Shown in pieces: positions 8,819 through 17,617 of a stretch of DNA of 64,000 bases. The position numbers and the translations under genes are program-made. Positions within the stretch are counted from its first letter, which is position 1. Each line of letters opens with the position of its first letter. The stretch spans positions 62,001 to 126,000 of the forward strand of contig CAKUYQ010000003.1 in assembly GCA_934717185.1 (NCBI GenBank), given 5' to 3'. This DNA comes from an uncultured Bacteroidales bacterium. GTDB lineage: Bacteria; Bacteroidota; Bacteroidia; Bacteroidales; UBA932. The notes below the pieces were generated by a model, which saw only the letters and a list, made by a program, of their open reading frames with translations, did no database searches and was not told the DNA's origin.

Positions 8819-9514
8819 CTAGATAAGCCCTTCATCTGCAAAGCTGAAATAGTTATCACCAGCTACGATAATATGATCCAAAAGCTTTATATCGCAATAC
8901 TTTACAGCCTCTTTAAGTCTGTTTGTCTGCATTGAATCCTGTGAACTTGGGTTTGCATTGCCCGATGGATGATTATGCACAAGGATAATTGCCGTTGCCA
9001 ATTTTTCAAAAGCCCTCTTAATTATAAGCCTCATATCTATCACAGTTGACGATATTCCGCCCTGCGTAATACACTCTTTTGCTATAAGTCTGTTCCCCAC
9101 ATTAAGGTAGAGTACCCAACACTCCTCATGGCATTTGTCTCGTAGAATAGGCTGCATTGCATCTGCGGCCTCCTTAGAGGAGTAGATAACAGTGCGTGCA
9201 GGAGTTTTCTCACATTCGATTCTCCTGAACAGCTCAAACAGAGCAAGTATTGTCAACGCTTTACTTTTACCTATCCCTTTAAATTTCTGTAATTCTACAA
9301 TTGAGTACCTTCTTAATACAGAGAGAGAATTGTCTGCCTCCGCAAGTATTCTCCTCGCCAAGTCCACTACATTCTCATTTCTGTTTCCGGAGCCCAACAA
9401 AATGGCCAAAAGTTCTGCGTCTGTTAAAGCTCCGGCACCACAATTAATAAACTTTTCCCGTGGCCTGTCCTCATCTTTCCACTCCAAAATCGTTAATCCC
9501 TTCATCTCCTGCAA
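8819..9514 (-). CDS. radC: RadC/MPN-domain JAMM protein
   Basis: The protein has 231 residues: an N-terminal helix-hairpin-helix (FKGIGKSKA at 78-86) and a C-terminal JAMM/MPN+ domain with HNHPSG and SxxD (H180, H182, D193 as metal ligands), ending in IVAGDNYFSFADEG. This is the full length of RadC family proteins. The family was once linked to DNA repair but its real function is uncertain. A second ATG three codons in (9505, MKGLTILEW) is equally plausible. Confidence 0.93.
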   Translation of the reverse strand: MQEMKGLTILEWKDEDRPREKFINCGAGALTDAELLAILLGSGNRNENVVDLARRILAEADNSLSVLRRYSIVELQKFKGIGKSKALTILALFELFRRIECEKTPARTVIYSSKEAADAMQPILRDKCHEECWVLYLNVGNRLIAKECITQGGISSTVIDMRLIIKRAFEKLATAIILVHNHPSGNANPSSQDSMQTNRLKEAVKYCDIKLLDHIIVAGDNYFSFADEGLI

Positions 9515-9530
9515 TATTTAACCTTTTACC

Positions 9531-9554
9531 AAGCTTTGGCTTTTGCGTTAGCAA
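9531..9554. repeat. GCYAAN hexamer tract, inverted orientation, upstream of radC
   Basis: The plus strand reads GCTTTGGC, TTTTGCG, TTAGC, the reverse complement of the hexamer family at 8789-8816. The tract is short and degenerate. Confidence 0.5.
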
Positions 9555-9621
9555 TATTTTACGATGATCTTCTACATTATTCCTTAATTCATTTGATGCA
9601 AAAGCATCATTCGGTACTATT

Positions 9622-9661
9622 AAAAAAACAAAGCCCTCTCCCAAAAGGGAACAGGGCTTTA
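9622..9661 (-). terminator. Rho-independent terminator of rpsT
   Basis: On the minus strand AAAGCCCT and AGGGCTTT form a stem with an inner CCC/GGG pair, followed by a run of seven to eight T. It sits about 40 bp after the rpsT stop codon. Confidence 0.8.
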
Positions 9662-9700
9662 TAATCTATTATGACAAAATTTCGTGTGTGCTTAACTGAT

Positions 9701-9955
9701 TTATGAAAGCTTATTTACATAAACAGTAAGGCCACTCTTAAGGTTAGCTGCTTTGTTTGAGTGGATGATATTGGTTTTAGCCAATTTGTCTAACATTGCA
9801 TACACTTTTGGAAGTAGAGCTTCCGCAGCTGCCTTGTCTGTAGTATTGCGTAGTGCTTTGATTGCATTACGCGTAGTCTTTGCATAATACCTGTTATGCA
9901 ATCTGCGTTTCTCGTTCTGACGATTACGCTTATCTGCCGATGCGTGATTTGCCAT
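9701..9955 (-). CDS. rpsT: 30S ribosomal protein S20
   Basis: The protein has 84 residues, the usual S20 length. It opens MANHASADKRNRQNEKRRLHN, strongly basic, with the conserved HSNKAANLKSGL segment near the C-terminus. It binds 16S rRNA. The gene lies 26 bp after tRNA-Glu on the same strand and is probably cotranscribed with it from the promoter at 10071. A terminator hairpin follows. Confidence 0.96.
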   Translation of the reverse strand: MANHASADKRNRQNEKRRLHNRYYAKTTRNAIKALRNTTDKAAAEALLPKVYAMLDKLAKTNIIHSNKAANLKSGLTVYVNKLS

Positions 9956-9981
9956 TTTATTTATTTTTTTATTATTTTTCG

Positions 9982-10053
9982 TAGTCTGTAGGGGAATCGA
10001 ACCCCTATTGCAAGAATGAAAATCTTGAGTCCTAGCCTTTAGACGAACAGACC
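9982..10053 (-). tRNA. tRNA-Glu (TTC)
   Basis: Read on the minus strand, a 72-nt cloverleaf: acceptor GGTCTGT/ACAGACT with discriminator A, anticodon stem CAAGA/TCTTG around the loop TTTTCAT, giving anticodon TTC, and a T arm AGGGG/CCCCT with TTCGATT. No CCA is encoded. It lies just upstream of rpsT. Confidence 0.95.
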
Positions 10054-10070
10054 ATACCTGTTTGGGACTG

Positions 10071-10102
10071 CAAAGGTAGAAAAAAAAATTAAACTACCAA
10101 AA
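10071..10102 (-). promoter_or_regulatory. Promoter of the tRNA-Glu / rpsT unit
   Basis: The minus strand has TTTTGG, an 18-bp spacer, then TACCTTTG, an exact -7 match, placing the start about 15 nt before the mature tRNA 5' end. The tRNA-Leu gene at 34038 has a promoter of the same form. Confidence 0.75.
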
Positions 10103-10106
10103 AACT

Positions 10107-11114
10107 TTATTTATTAAAGTTCTCAGCCCATTCCCACGAATAAATTATAGATTCAACCTGTCTTAAGTAGTTACGTTTAGGATATCTTGGAGCATATACA
10201 AAACCTTCAACTACAATTATAGACTTGCCATCTTTAGAATAAAAGGCATGATCTACAAAAGGACCACCCATAAAATCGTTTTCAACCTCCCACAGACCTC
10301 GTATTTCGGCAAAATCAATCCCCTTATACCTCATCCATGTGAGTTCTGGTTCAAACTCTTTGGATGTGGTCATATAGCTGTTCTCGAACATACCCGGCAC
10401 ATTATTTTTAAGCACCTCATCACATGCCGCTATGAACGGTTCCAATGTAAGTGAATTAGCATCGTTATATGGAATTCTAAAGATAAAAATCCCTTGATTG
10501 GTATATGTTGTCTCGTACGAGATCCAGATAAAATTATTGGTCTTCTTTTTAAGAGAATAACCTGTAGGGAAATATGGGGAACCACCAAACTCCGCAGCAA
10601 CTATATCCCTTAAAGGTCTCTCCTCATATTTTTTTGAGTTTCTTATAATTCTGTTGCGCTCAGCCTGTCCCAATGTGTTGAACAGGAGATTTTTTTTCTC
10701 CGCAATATATTGTGCAGCAGCCTCCTTACTTGGTGCCGATATATTTATCACTGTCTGAGGGGCTGCCCATATATCCTCCTTTGTTACAATCTTCGGCTCA
10801 GGATATTCATTTGGGTCTACCTGCAGAATTATAATATTCCTATGTGTTTGAAACAGCGTAGAAAAAGCATTTACAGGAATCTGAACAAGGTTGTATGCAG
10901 GCTCTTTCTGTGGTAATGCAGGATAATCCGATGCCAACACCTTGCGCAGTTCTGCGCCCGGTTCACCTATCCAAAGGCCCTTATCCATAACAACTATTAC
11001 CTCTCCGGCCTTGCCTGTAACACTTTTTTTTGCCAATTTACCTCCAAAATCTTTGCAAGAGATAGCAAAAACAGCTGTAAGGAGTATAAGCGAAATATTT
11101 AAAAACCTCTTCAT
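10107..11114 (-). CDS. DUF4837 family lipoprotein
   Basis: The protein has 335 residues with a lipoprotein signal (MKRFLNISLILLTAVFAISC). The mature part has the GEVIVVMDKGLWIGEPG opening and the FVYAPRYPKRNYLRQVESII end that I associate with DUF4837, a Bacteroidota family of unknown function. It lies 16 bp downstream of rseP on the same strand, so it may be coexpressed with this envelope-stress protease. No catalytic motif is visible. Confidence 0.85.
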   Translation of the reverse strand: MKRFLNISLILLTAVFAISCKDFGGKLAKKSVTGKAGEVIVVMDKGLWIGEPGAELRKVLASDYPALPQKEPAYNLVQIPVNAFSTLFQTHRNIIILQVDPNEYPEPKIVTKEDIWAAPQTVINISAPSKEAAAQYIAEKKNLLFNTLGQAERNRIIRNSKKYEERPLRDIVAAEFGGSPYFPTGYSLKKKTNNFIWISYETTYTNQGIFIFRIPYNDANSLTLEPFIAACDEVLKNNVPGMFENSYMTTSKEFEPELTWMRYKGIDFAEIRGLWEVENDFMGGPFVDHAFYSKDGKSIIVVEGFVYAPRYPKRNYLRQVESIIYSWEWAENFNK

Positions 11115-11130
11115 AACTGTATGTATTTAA

Positions 11131-12456
11131 TTAACTGAATAATCTAAAAATATCATTCCCAAAAGCTAAAATCATAAGCCCGAACAGAAATATCATACCT
11201 ACCATCTGAGCATATTCCACAAACTTGTCACTCGGTTTGCGTCTGGTGATAATCTCATAAAGCGTAAACATTATATGTCCGCCATCCAAAGCAGGGATAG
11301 GAAGGATATTAAGGACTGCCAGCATAATCGAAAGGAATGCCGTAATGTTCCAAAAAGCCCTCCAGTTCCATTTGTCGGGAAAAATCTTACCTATAGATAT
11401 AAAACTCCCCACAGATTTATATGCCTCTGTTTTTGGGCTTGCTATAAGCTTAAGCTCTTTCCAGTAATTGCTCACCGTTGTAACCGCCTTATTGAACCCT
11501 GCAGGTATGGACTGCAACAGAGAGTACGAGGATTTAGTTATAGGGTAAAAATCCTTTAAGTTACCGTTTATGGCTATCTGCAGCATTCCGGCCGTATCAA
11601 CCTGCAGAGGTACAAACAGCAACTCTTCGCCTCGGGCAACAGTAGCTACAACAGAATCGCCTTTAAAACTTTGCAGTTTGTCTTTTACCTCCATGAGTAT
11701 CTCTGCTTTTTGGCCGTTCAAAGCCAATATCCTGTCCCCTTGCAACAAACCGGCCGTTGCATTGATTGAGGAATCCGGTACAGAAGCTACCTGGAAAGGG
11801 ATACCGTATTCGAACATTCCGGGAGTCTTTAGCATTGCCGGGAAATATACCGGATCTATATTTACCACAACAGTATCTCCGTTTCTAAGGACTTTGGCAT
11901 GCTCCGCCTGACTTCTTACAAGCTCTATCTGAAGTTCATCAAAACTGTTTGGGACAAGTCCGTCGAAATCGAGGATAATATCACCGTTTCTAAATCCAAC
12001 CTCCTCTGCGAGTCTGTTTACATATACTCCCGTCTTTACATCTGAGTTTTTTATATACTCATCACCCCACGTATACATTATTCCTGCATATATAATTATG
12101 GCAAGGATAAAATTAAACAATACACCACCGGCAATTACAAAAAGGCGTTGCCATGCAGGGTGAGCCCTGTATTCCCACGGTTGCGGCTCCTTTTTAAGGG
12201 CCTCCTTATCCATAGATTCATCTATCATTCCCGCTATCTTGCAATATCCGCCAAGAGGAAGCCAACCTATACCGTATTCGGTATCGCTGTTCTTTGGCTT
12301 GAACTTAAAAAGAGAGAACCATGGATTAAAGAAAAGGTAAAACTTGTCCACCCTTATTTTAAAGAGACGGGCAAAGAGAAAATGCCCTAACTCATGAATA
12401 AGAACAAGTATACTAAGCGCAAGAACAACTTGCAATATTTTTATTAACACTACCAT
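11131..12456 (-). CDS. rseP: RIP metalloprotease RseP (site-2 protease)
   Basis: The protein has 441 residues with four predicted membrane segments. HELGH at residues 21-25 in the first membrane segment is the zinc site, and the third ligand is in NILPIPALDGGHI near residue 390. Two PDZ-like regions lie between them (around 140-200 and 215-290). The family cleaves membrane-bound anti-sigma factors and signal peptides inside the membrane. A -7-like TAACTTTG lies at 12477-12484 on the minus strand, and dxr upstream ends in a terminator, so the gene likely has its own promoter. Confidence 0.95.
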   Translation of the reverse strand: MVVLIKILQVVLALSILVLIHELGHFLFARLFKIRVDKFYLFFNPWFSLFKFKPKNSDTEYGIGWLPLGGYCKIAGMIDESMDKEALKKEPQPWEYRAHPAWQRLFVIAGGVLFNFILAIIIYAGIMYTWGDEYIKNSDVKTGVYVNRLAEEVGFRNGDIILDFDGLVPNSFDELQIELVRSQAEHAKVLRNGDTVVVNIDPVYFPAMLKTPGMFEYGIPFQVASVPDSSINATAGLLQGDRILALNGQKAEILMEVKDKLQSFKGDSVVATVARGEELLFVPLQVDTAGMLQIAINGNLKDFYPITKSSYSLLQSIPAGFNKAVTTVSNYWKELKLIASPKTEAYKSVGSFISIGKIFPDKWNWRAFWNITAFLSIMLAVLNILPIPALDGGHIMFTLYEIITRRKPSDKFVEYAQMVGMIFLFGLMILAFGNDIFRLFS

Positions 12457-12592
12457 AATCTTAAAAATTTCAGATGCAAAGTTATTAATTAGTAATCTAT
12501 CACAGAAAAAACAGCCGCTCCAATTTCTTTCACACAGGAATTAAAGCACAAGTCCAACATATTAATTTACAAAAACATACAAAAAATCTTTA

Positions 12593-12622
12593 CAAAAAAA
12601 TCTTGCAAGGACGATTTGCAAG
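12593..12622 (-). terminator. Rho-independent terminator of dxr
   Basis: On the minus strand CTTGCAA and TTGCAAG form a 7-bp stem with a short loop, followed by ATTTTTTT. It lies about 16 bp after the dxr stop codon. Confidence 0.75.
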
Positions 12623-12637
12623 GTTTTTAAACAGGTT

Positions 12638-13804
12638 TTAAAGGGCAGAAACAAGCTCTTTTGCGATTATTTTGGTCTCTTTGTCTGTTTCAAAAATCTC
12701 TTCTACAGAGGGGCTGCTTATAAAGTGTTTTTTTACAATTTTATCTATTGTCTTGTCAACCAAAATCGCAATCTGTGTAAATGTGATTCTATCGTTTATA
12801 AACTCCTTTACCGCCACCTCGTTTGCAGCATTCATTATACATGGAACATTTCCACCTGCCGCATGAGCATTGTATGCTGTTTTAATAAGAGGGAAACGGT
12901 CCGTATCCGGAGCATGGAATGTAAGCTCATGCAATTGAGGGAAACTTATCCGCTTGGTATTAAGCGAGAGTCTTGTAGGGTATGACAGTGCAAATTGAAT
13001 AGGGACTCTCATATCCGGAGCTCCAAGTTGCGCTTTTAATGAACCGTCTGTAAATTGAACCATTGAGTGTATTATACTCTGAGGATGTACAACTATCTCA
13101 ATTTTATTAGCAGGCAGATCAAAAAGCCAGGAGGCCTCTATCATCTCGAGCCCTTTATTCATCATTGTGGCTGAGTCTATGGTTACCTTGGCCCCCATAT
13201 TCCAGTTTGGATGAGACAGAGCCTGCTGTTTTGTAACCTTACAAAGCTCATCAGCAGGGGTAAACCTAAAAGGCCCTCCGGAGGCTGTGAGCAATACCTT
13301 CTCAATCTCTGCATCCTCGCCCTGCAGACACTGGAATATTGCAGAGTGTTCGGAATCTACCGGCAAAAGCACACTGTTATTCTCTTTTACAAGATTTACA
13401 ATTATCTCACCTGCTGCGACTAATGTCTCCTTGTTTGCAAGAGCAATGATCTTTGACGCCTTTATGGCATTTATGGTTGGTTCCAATCCGCTAAAGCCAA
13501 CCATTGCGGCAACTACCATATCTACAGAGGCGCTTTTTACAAGTTCATTTACAGATTCAATACCTGCAAACACCTTTACATCGCTCTCTTTTAGGGCTTC
13601 TGCCACGATGTTATATTTCTCCTTATTACAGATGACAACATTGTTAGGCTCAAACTCAATGGCCTGCTTAATAAGAAGTTCTGCATTGTTATTTGCCGTG
13701 AGCAGATCTATATCAAACAGGTCTCTGTGCTGCGATACAACATCCAATGTCTGTGTTCCTATAGAACCGGTTGAACCGAGAATAGCTAAATTTCTTTTTC
13801 TCAT
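12638..13804 (-). CDS. dxr: 1-deoxy-D-xylulose 5-phosphate reductoisomerase
   Basis: The protein has 388 residues, typical for the enzyme. It converts DXP to MEP with NADPH, the committed step of the non-mevalonate isoprenoid pathway in the cytoplasm. Visible are the nucleotide-binding GSTGSIG at 10-16, the metal/substrate segment VDSEHSAIFQ, TASGGPF, and HPNWNMGAKVTIDSATMMNKGLE. It follows the M23 peptidase gene by 29 bp on the same strand, so the two probably form an operon. Confidence 0.97.
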   Translation of the reverse strand: MRKRNLAILGSTGSIGTQTLDVVSQHRDLFDIDLLTANNNAELLIKQAIEFEPNNVVICNKEKYNIVAEALKESDVKVFAGIESVNELVKSASVDMVVAAMVGFSGLEPTINAIKASKIIALANKETLVAAGEIIVNLVKENNSVLLPVDSEHSAIFQCLQGEDAEIEKVLLTASGGPFRFTPADELCKVTKQQALSHPNWNMGAKVTIDSATMMNKGLEMIEASWLFDLPANKIEIVVHPQSIIHSMVQFTDGSLKAQLGAPDMRVPIQFALSYPTRLSLNTKRISFPQLHELTFHAPDTDRFPLIKTAYNAHAAGGNVPCIMNAANEVAVKEFINDRITFTQIAILVDKTIDKIVKKHFISSPSVEEIFETDKETKIIAKELVSAL

Positions 13805-13833
13805 TTTGGTCTTTGTGCTAAAACTTCTTTTTT

Positions 13834-14709
13834 CTAAAACTTTATATACTGTGCAGGATCTATAGGTTCACCCTTGTGCCATAATTCAAAATGGAGATGA
13901 GTGCCTGTTGACACCTTTCCTGTGCCGCCAACCAAAGCAACAGGTGTGCCGGCAGAGACCTTGTCCCCTGTTTTTTTTAACAGTTTTTCATTATGCTTAT
14001 AAACAGAGATAAGGTTGTTGTCGTGTTGAATCTGGATAGTATAACCCGAATCATCTGTCCATCCTGCGCTAATCACAGTACCGTCTAACACAGATGATAC
14101 CACACTGTTCTTTTCTGCAGCAATATCTATATACGGATGTCCTATCCCTGTATTGAACGGTTCCGTTACTATACCCCTTACAGGTGTAAAGAAGTGAAGG
14201 CCTTCTATCTGCTCTATCTTTCCCGGCCCTGTTACAGAAGAGAGTTGTTCATCTTTTATTACCTGAAGTCTTAGCAGCGAATCCGCTTCGTGCAAAAGCC
14301 CCGGAGCATCATCAAGCGTTCCCAATGAATCTGCAGAGACCTTTGCAACATTCATAAGGCTGTCTATATTTACCGGAGGCAAACCTTGTGAGATACGTTG
14401 TATGTTTATCAGCTGCAGACTCCATGTATTAAGCTCGTTCTGTAAGGCCTCTAATTTAAGGGCATTCTGCACCAACTCCCTCCTTGTCTGGGCAGAGGGG
14501 TACCCGGGTATAAACTCCCTTAAAGAGGTAAAAGAGATAAGAAGTGTTACTGAAACTATAAGGAAGATAACTGCAAGCACAATAGTCAAAAGAAAGAGTT
14601 TTCCATTGGACCTAAACACAAACAACTCTTCGTGAGTAGTATCATTTGATATAGAAAACCTGTATTTATTGGACAATTTGCTCTTTTTGTCGTTATTAAG
14701 TTTTGCCAT
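13834..14709 (-). CDS. M23 family metallopeptidase, membrane-anchored
   Basis: The protein has 291 residues: a cytoplasmic start, one membrane segment (~33-60), a coiled-coil-prone stretch, and a C-terminal LytM/M23 domain. Zinc ligands fit GHPYIDIA (H and D) and HLHFE at 271-275; the YKHN segment sits where many members have YGHL. Such proteins cleave peptidoglycan cross-bridges or activate hydrolases at division. It is divergent from ruvX with only 30 bp between start codons. Confidence 0.9.
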   Translation of the reverse strand: MAKLNNDKKSKLSNKYRFSISNDTTHEELFVFRSNGKLFLLTIVLAVIFLIVSVTLLISFTSLREFIPGYPSAQTRRELVQNALKLEALQNELNTWSLQLINIQRISQGLPPVNIDSLMNVAKVSADSLGTLDDAPGLLHEADSLLRLQVIKDEQLSSVTGPGKIEQIEGLHFFTPVRGIVTEPFNTGIGHPYIDIAAEKNSVVSSVLDGTVISAGWTDDSGYTIQIQHDNNLISVYKHNEKLLKKTGDKVSAGTPVALVGGTGKVSTGTHLHFELWHKGEPIDPAQYIKF

Positions 14710-14727
14710 ATATTTTTAAATAAAAAC

Positions 14728-14735
14728 TACCTTTG
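14728..14735 (+). promoter_or_regulatory. -7 box of ruvX placed almost on the start codon
   Basis: TACCTTTG is an exact TAnnTTTG match and ends 4 nt before the ruvX ATG. If used, the mRNA would be leaderless or nearly so. The same spacing recurs at rpoN and at 26547. Confidence 0.55.
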
Positions 14736-14739
14736 CACT

Positions 14740-15162
14740 ATGGAAAGGCTTATAGGTATAGATTACGGCAGAAAACGCGTGGGAGTTGCGGTAAGCGACC
14801 CCCTTGGCATATTTGCTTCTGCCTTGGACACTGTTCCTGCTGCAAAGATAGTGGAATATCTTAATAAATATATTCAAAACAATAAAGTAAAGGCTTTTGT
14901 GGTGGGTTATCCCATGAATCTGAACAATAAACCATCTGAAGCGGCACACGATGTAGATCTGTTTCTGAAACAATTGCATAAAGCATTCCCGCAAATTCCG
15001 GTCATATTAGAGGATGAACGTTTTACATCTCAATTGGCTATGCGCTCACTCATAGACAGCGGAGTAAAAAAGATGGACAGGAGAGAGAAGGGGGCTGTAG
15101 ATAAGGTTTCGGCAGCCATTATCCTGCAGACATACTTGGACCGGCCAAAAGACAAGCTATAA
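14740..15162 (+). CDS. ruvX: Putative pre-16S rRNA nuclease / Holliday junction resolvase-like YqgF
   Basis: The protein has 140 residues with an RNase H-like fold: GIDYGRKRVGVAVSDP at the start (D8), VGYPMNLN, the LEDERFTSQLA segment (E93) and DKVSAAIILQTYL (D121). These are the expected acidic catalytic residues. The family processes the 5' end of 16S rRNA and was earlier described as a resolvase. It has its own promoter box and overlaps the convergent membrane-protein gene by 6 bp at the stop codons. Confidence 0.93.
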   Translation: MERLIGIDYGRKRVGVAVSDPLGIFASALDTVPAAKIVEYLNKYIQNNKVKAFVVGYPMNLNNKPSEAAHDVDLFLKQLHKAFPQIPVILEDERFTSQLAMRSLIDSGVKKMDRREKGAVDKVSAAIILQTYLDRPKDKL

Positions 15163-15678
15163 CAGAAAGACAATCACAAGCAAAAAGGTTAGACAGTACC
15201 CTCCAAAAACGACAGCGCCAAATGTCCCTACACTCCAATCCTTTACAGGAAATACAGCTTTGATTCTTGGTGAAGAGAGTAGTACGGCAATACATAGCAA
15301 TGCCACAACAATATGCCATGTTGCAATACAGTGGTCGTATCCGGTCATGTACCCTAAGGCCGTATCCATTATAAGCATCACATTAAACATGACAGCAGAA
15401 ATCACAGAATAAGTTCTCCTACTGTAAAAAGCCTCAAAACTATACAGCGCCATAAAGAGGAAAAACAGAGAATAGAGTGCAATCTGCAGATAGCTGAACG
15501 GGCCATAATAACCTTTCGCTACAGACCGCATTGCATTAACGACAATATATGCAGTCATTCCCACTAACTCAAACCACATGATAAGGTGCAACTCTATAGG
15601 GAGCGGCCTTTTAACAACTATAACCTCCATCTTTGTATCCAACTTCCTTCTCATAAAAAGTCTATCAAAAAAGCCCAT
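15157..15678 (-). CDS. Four- to five-pass membrane protein of unknown function
   Basis: From ATG 15678 the protein has 173 residues. After a basic N-terminus (FFDRLFMRRKL) there are about five hydrophobic segments, including ALYSLFFLFMALYSF and a C-terminal LTFLLVIVFLL. I do not recognise the family. It converges on ruvX with overlapping 3' ends. An ATG at 15690 is also possible. Nothing in the context gives a role. Confidence 0.65.
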   Translation of the reverse strand: MGFFDRLFMRRKLDTKMEVIVVKRPLPIELHLIMWFELVGMTAYIVVNAMRSVAKGYYGPFSYLQIALYSLFFLFMALYSFEAFYSRRTYSVISAVMFNVMLIMDTALGYMTGYDHCIATWHIVVALLCIAVLLSSPRIKAVFPVKDWSVGTFGAVVFGGYCLTFLLVIVFLL

Positions 15679-15792
15679 TAGAAATATCACTCAAACGCTG
15701 CAAAGATACAAAATATAACAAATTATGTAAAAAAGTTAATTCAATCTGTAAGATGTTTAACCCTCCATATCACAAGCTCCCTAATTTTTTTG

Positions 15793-15800
15793 TACTTTTG
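15793..15800 (+). promoter_or_regulatory. -7 box upstream of the iron-sulfur membrane protein gene
   Basis: TACTTTTG is an exact TAnnTTTG match about 90 bp before the start codon at 15889; no clear TTTG sits at -33. The leader would contain a small CCTC/GAGG hairpin near 15818-15831. Confidence 0.45.
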
Positions 15801-15888
15801 TCTTCCCGACAAAGACTCCTCTCATTTGAGGAACTTGTAGGTGAGCCGAAATAAAAATAATACAAAACGACAATAAAAAGCAAGACCT

Positions 15889-17403
15889 ATGCTTAAAAAA
15901 ATCAGAGTAACAATAGCAGCTCTGTCATTCCTCATTGTGACCCTGCTATTTCTGGATTTTACCGGAACAATCCATCTGTGGTTTGGATGGATGGCCAAGA
16001 TCCAGTTCCTACCGGCAGTACTCGCCCTTAATGTTGGTGTTGTACTGTTTTTAATTATCCTTACACTGCTGTTTGGAAGGGTGTATTGCTCAGTTATATG
16101 TCCGTTGGGCATTATGCAGGATATTGTATCTTGGATAAGCGGAAAGAGAAAGGGCAAAAAACTGCGTTTTTCATACTCTCCGCAGTTAAAATGGTTCAGA
16201 TACGGTTTCCTTGTGCTGTTTTTGGTAGCATTAGTGGCCGGAATAGGCTCTATTGCCGCACTGCTTGCCCCTTACAGTTCTTACGGAAGAATTGCAAGTA
16301 ACCTGTTTGCACCTGTTTACGCATGGGGCAACAACATATTGGCATACTTTGCGGAGCGTGCAGACAGCTACGCATTTTATGAAAAAGAGATATGGCTAAA
16401 GAGCCTGCCTACATTTATCATTGCAGCCATTACCTTTATTATAATAGTAACACTCTCATGGAAAAACGGCAGGACCTACTGCAACACTGTATGCCCGGTT
16501 GGAACAGTATTAGGTTTTCTCTCTAAATTCTCGCTATTCCGCCCCGTAATCAATCATGAGAAATGCAAATCCTGCGGACTATGTGCAAAGAAATGCAAGG
16601 CATCATGCATAGACTCCAAGAATGAAAAGATAGATTATTCAAGATGTGTTACCTGTTTCAACTGTATTGAAAACTGCAAACAGGGGGCAATAAGCTATAC
16701 AATGAGAAGAGACAGAGCCACAAAGGCAAAGGCAGAGGCAGAAGCGACATCATCAAAAGCAACTCAAAGCAGCACAAGCAATTCACGCAGGACATTCCTT
16801 ACCGGTGCCGGAGTACTCATTGGCACTGCTGCGGTCAAAGCTCAGGAGACAAAGGTAGACGGCGGGTTGGCTGTAATATTAGACAAGAACGTTCCTAAAA
16901 GGGCCACACCTATAGTACCTCCGGGAGCCGAAAGTCTCAAACATTTCAGACAGCACTGTACGGGTTGCCAGCTTTGTGTTTCGGTATGCCCCAACAATGT
17001 ACTGAGGCCATCTACAGATCTTACATCCATGATGCAACCCGAATCCTCTTACGAGCGCGGCTATTGCAGGCCCGAGTGTACAAAATGTTCCGAGGTTTGT
17101 CCTGCAGGCGCCATTAAAAAGATTGCAAAGGAGGATAAGTCGTCAACACAGATAGGCCATGCCGTATGGGTTAAAAAGAACTGTATCCCTGTTACGGACG
17201 GTGTAAAATGCGGAAACTGCGCAAGACACTGCCCTGTAGGGGCTATAAAGATGGTTGCTTTGAGTCCCGACAACAAAGAGCTTAGGGTTCCTGTTGTGAA
17301 CGAAGAGCGCTGTATAGGGTGCGGAGCCTGTGAGAATCTTTGTCCGGCAAGGCCGTTTAGTGCTATATATGTAGAGGGGCATGAGGTTCACAAAATTAAT
17401 TAG
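15889..17403 (+). CDS. NapH/NapG-like membrane iron-sulfur protein with internal twin-arginine segment
   Basis: The protein has 504 residues. Residues 1-220 are a NapH-like membrane domain with four to five helices and two CxxxCP motifs (C67/C71 and C198/C202). Two 4Fe-4S motifs follow at ~226-265. Residues ~300-320 (SRRTFLTGAG plus a hydrophobic stretch) look like a Tat signal, and four more cysteine clusters follow (from C357, ending CIGCGACENLCP). It therefore reads as NapH fused to NapG. These proteins carry electrons from quinol to a periplasmic reductase. The next gene is a Tat-exported aldo/keto reductase with its own 4Fe-4S clusters, a likely partner. Confidence 0.85.
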   Translation: MLKKIRVTIAALSFLIVTLLFLDFTGTIHLWFGWMAKIQFLPAVLALNVGVVLFLIILTLLFGRVYCSVICPLGIMQDIVSWISGKRKGKKLRFSYSPQLKWFRYGFLVLFLVALVAGIGSIAALLAPYSSYGRIASNLFAPVYAWGNNILAYFAERADSYAFYEKEIWLKSLPTFIIAAITFIIIVTLSWKNGRTYCNTVCPVGTVLGFLSKFSLFRPVINHEKCKSCGLCAKKCKASCIDSKNEKIDYSRCVTCFNCIENCKQGAISYTMRRDRATKAKAEAEATSSKATQSSTSNSRRTFLTGAGVLIGTAAVKAQETKVDGGLAVILDKNVPKRATPIVPPGAESLKHFRQHCTGCQLCVSVCPNNVLRPSTDLTSMMQPESSYERGYCRPECTKCSEVCPAGAIKKIAKEDKSSTQIGHAVWVKKNCIPVTDGVKCGNCARHCPVGAIKMVALSPDNKELRVPVVNEERCIGCGACENLCPARPFSAIYVEGHEVHKIN

Positions 17404-17411
17404 CTAAAAAT

Positions 17412-17491
17412 GTAATTTCTGCGTTATACCCAACTTTTCCATCCTCACGTAACTTTAGTACGCTCCGGTGTAGAAAGTTGTGCAAGCCTTG
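17412..17491 (-). repeat. Dispersed covarying hairpin element, copy 1
   Basis: On the minus strand the element starts with AAGGCTTGC, then a stem (CAACTTT/AAAGTTG), conserved CCGGAG, an inner stem (CGTA/TACG), conserved TGAGGA, and TAACGCAG near the end. It is related to copies at 56611, 59821 and 59941, but its stem bases differ while pairing is kept. It fills part of the gap between the iron-sulfur protein and the aldo/keto reductase. Confidence 0.8.
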
Positions 17492-17529
17492 AAATTCCTA
17501 TTTTTATCTAATTAATAGTAAAGAAGGAT

Positions 17530-17597
17530 AGCTTTGGCTATTTTTAGTGTATAGAGAGTAAAGAGAGTAAAAAAAGTAAAAAAGCTAAAGCAAGTAT
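17530..17597. repeat. Compound microsatellite (hexamers plus 9-bp tract), inverted orientation
   Basis: The plus strand has TAGCTTTGGCTA, then GTATAGAGAGTAAAGAGAG, then AGTAAAAAAGCTAAAGC. It is the reverse complement of the CTCTHTAC plus GCYAAN family seen elsewhere. It lies 20 bp before the start of the aldo/keto reductase gene. Confidence 0.7.
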
Positions 17598-17617
17598 AAA
17601 CTAAATAATGGAATACA